A DNA stretch of 16,472 nucleotides from DASSHA01 sp035693145. GTDB taxonomy: Bacteria > Chloroflexota > Limnocylindria > Limnocylindrales > CSP1-4. The stretch is from the NCBI GenBank assembly GCA_035693145.1, contig DASSHA010000011.1:1-16472 (forward strand), read 5' to 3'. The notes below the pieces were generated by a model that did no database searches, was not told the origin of the DNA, and worked only from the letters and a program-made list of their open reading frames with translations. The position numbers and the translations under genes are program-made. The first letter of the stretch is position 1, and each line of letters begins with the position of its first letter. This document shows positions 16,124 through 16,472 of the stretch, in pieces.

Positions 16124-16472
16124 CCGTTCCTCGTCGATTCGCGGCGATGGTCTCGAAGTACGCGACTGCCTCCTCGAGCGGGACGACGTCGGCGTACTTC
16201 TGGTCGAGGTCGAAGAGGGTGATCGCGTGGGGCGCCTCGTGGCGGTCGAAGACGGCCTCCTCAGGGATGATCACCGAGAGCCGGTTCGAGCGCGCGTCGA
16301 CGGCCGTCGCCCGGACGCAGCCGCTCGTCGACTCGCCGACGATCACGACCGTGTCCGCGCGGAGGTGGCCAAGGTACTGGAGGAGCGGCGTGCCGGCGAA
16401 GCCGCTCGGTGCGACCTTCGTGATCACGGGCTCGCCGTCGATCGGCGCGACCTCGTCCATGATCCGGTAGCG
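16113..16472 (-). CDS. Isochorismatase-family cysteine hydrolase (partial, N-terminus beyond right edge)
   Basis: The last 119 residues of a hydrolase of the isochorismatase / N-carbamoylsarcosine amidase / nicotinamidase fold. The frame is open to the window edge, so the start lies outside. The catalytic cysteine lies in VGESTSGCVRATAVDA, and the family's lysine is probably that in GEPVITKVAPSGFAGT. LFDLDQKYADVV near the C-terminus is typical of N-carbamoylsarcosine-amidase-like members. The N-terminal aspartate of the triad is not visible. These enzymes usually cleave an amide or carbamoyl C-N bond in the cytoplasm. It is upstream of, and overlaps, the LVIVD gene, so it is translated from the same mRNA as the LVIVD and luciferase-type proteins. 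The substrate is unknown. Confidence 0.85.
   Translation of the reverse strand, partial: RYRIMDEVAPIDGEPVITKVAPSGFAGTPLLQYLGHLRADTVVIVGESTSGCVRATAVDARSNRLSVIIPEEAVFDRHEAPHAITLFDLDQKYADVVPLEEAVAYFETIAANRRGTDGR

Overview
The window is a gene-dense, high-GC (roughly 68-70% by eye) bacterial catabolic and transport locus. No 16S rRNA, tRNA, transposase or CRISPR array is visible. Lipoprotein-type ABC binding proteins, luciferase-type oxidoreductases, a molybdenum hydroxylase and LVIVD-repeat proteins occur together. With the high GC, this suggests a soil or aquatic Chloroflexota (Limnocylindria-like) or possibly an actinobacterium. The lineage is inference only, because no phylogenetic marker is present.

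Layout from left to right. Bases 1-677 (minus) hold the N-terminal 225 residues of an NMT1/SsuA-like substrate-binding lipoprotein that runs off the left edge. Bases 772-5803 (minus) are an operon transcribed as large, FAD-binding and [2Fe-2S] subunits of a xanthine-dehydrogenase-family molybdenum hydroxylase, followed by an LVIVD-repeat protein. Bases 5914-8099 (minus) hold a luciferase-family oxidoreductase overlapping a nitrilase by 4 nt. Bases 8391-10954 are the only plus-strand block: a YeiH-type putative sulfate exporter coupled by GTGA to a DHA2-type MFS transporter. Bases 10978-13768 (minus) hold an ABC binding lipoprotein and two SsuC-type permeases, with no ATPase in view. Bases 13899-16472 (minus) hold a partial isochorismatase-family hydrolase, a second LVIVD protein and a second luciferase-family oxidoreductase, all overlapping.

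Three protein types occur twice (binding lipoprotein, luciferase-like enzyme, LVIVD protein), so the locus looks like two related modules for related substrates. A reasonable reading is uptake by ABC transporters, hydroxylation by the Mo enzyme, oxidative cleavage by luciferase-type enzymes, hydrolysis of C-N bonds by the nitrilase and isochorismatase-like enzymes, and export by YeiH and MFS proteins. The substrate cannot be read from the sequence; N-heterocycles, nitriles/amides and organosulfonates are all compatible.

The most striking non-coding signal is a GTATAC-centred palindrome. It occurs exactly four times in the window, always between genes: before both binding-protein genes, before the Mo-hydroxylase operon, and between the luciferase/nitrilase operon and the exporter operon. 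The two binding-protein copies share the 12-mer ACTCTGTATACA. This looks like one regulon, perhaps under a GntR/FadR-type repressor encoded elsewhere.
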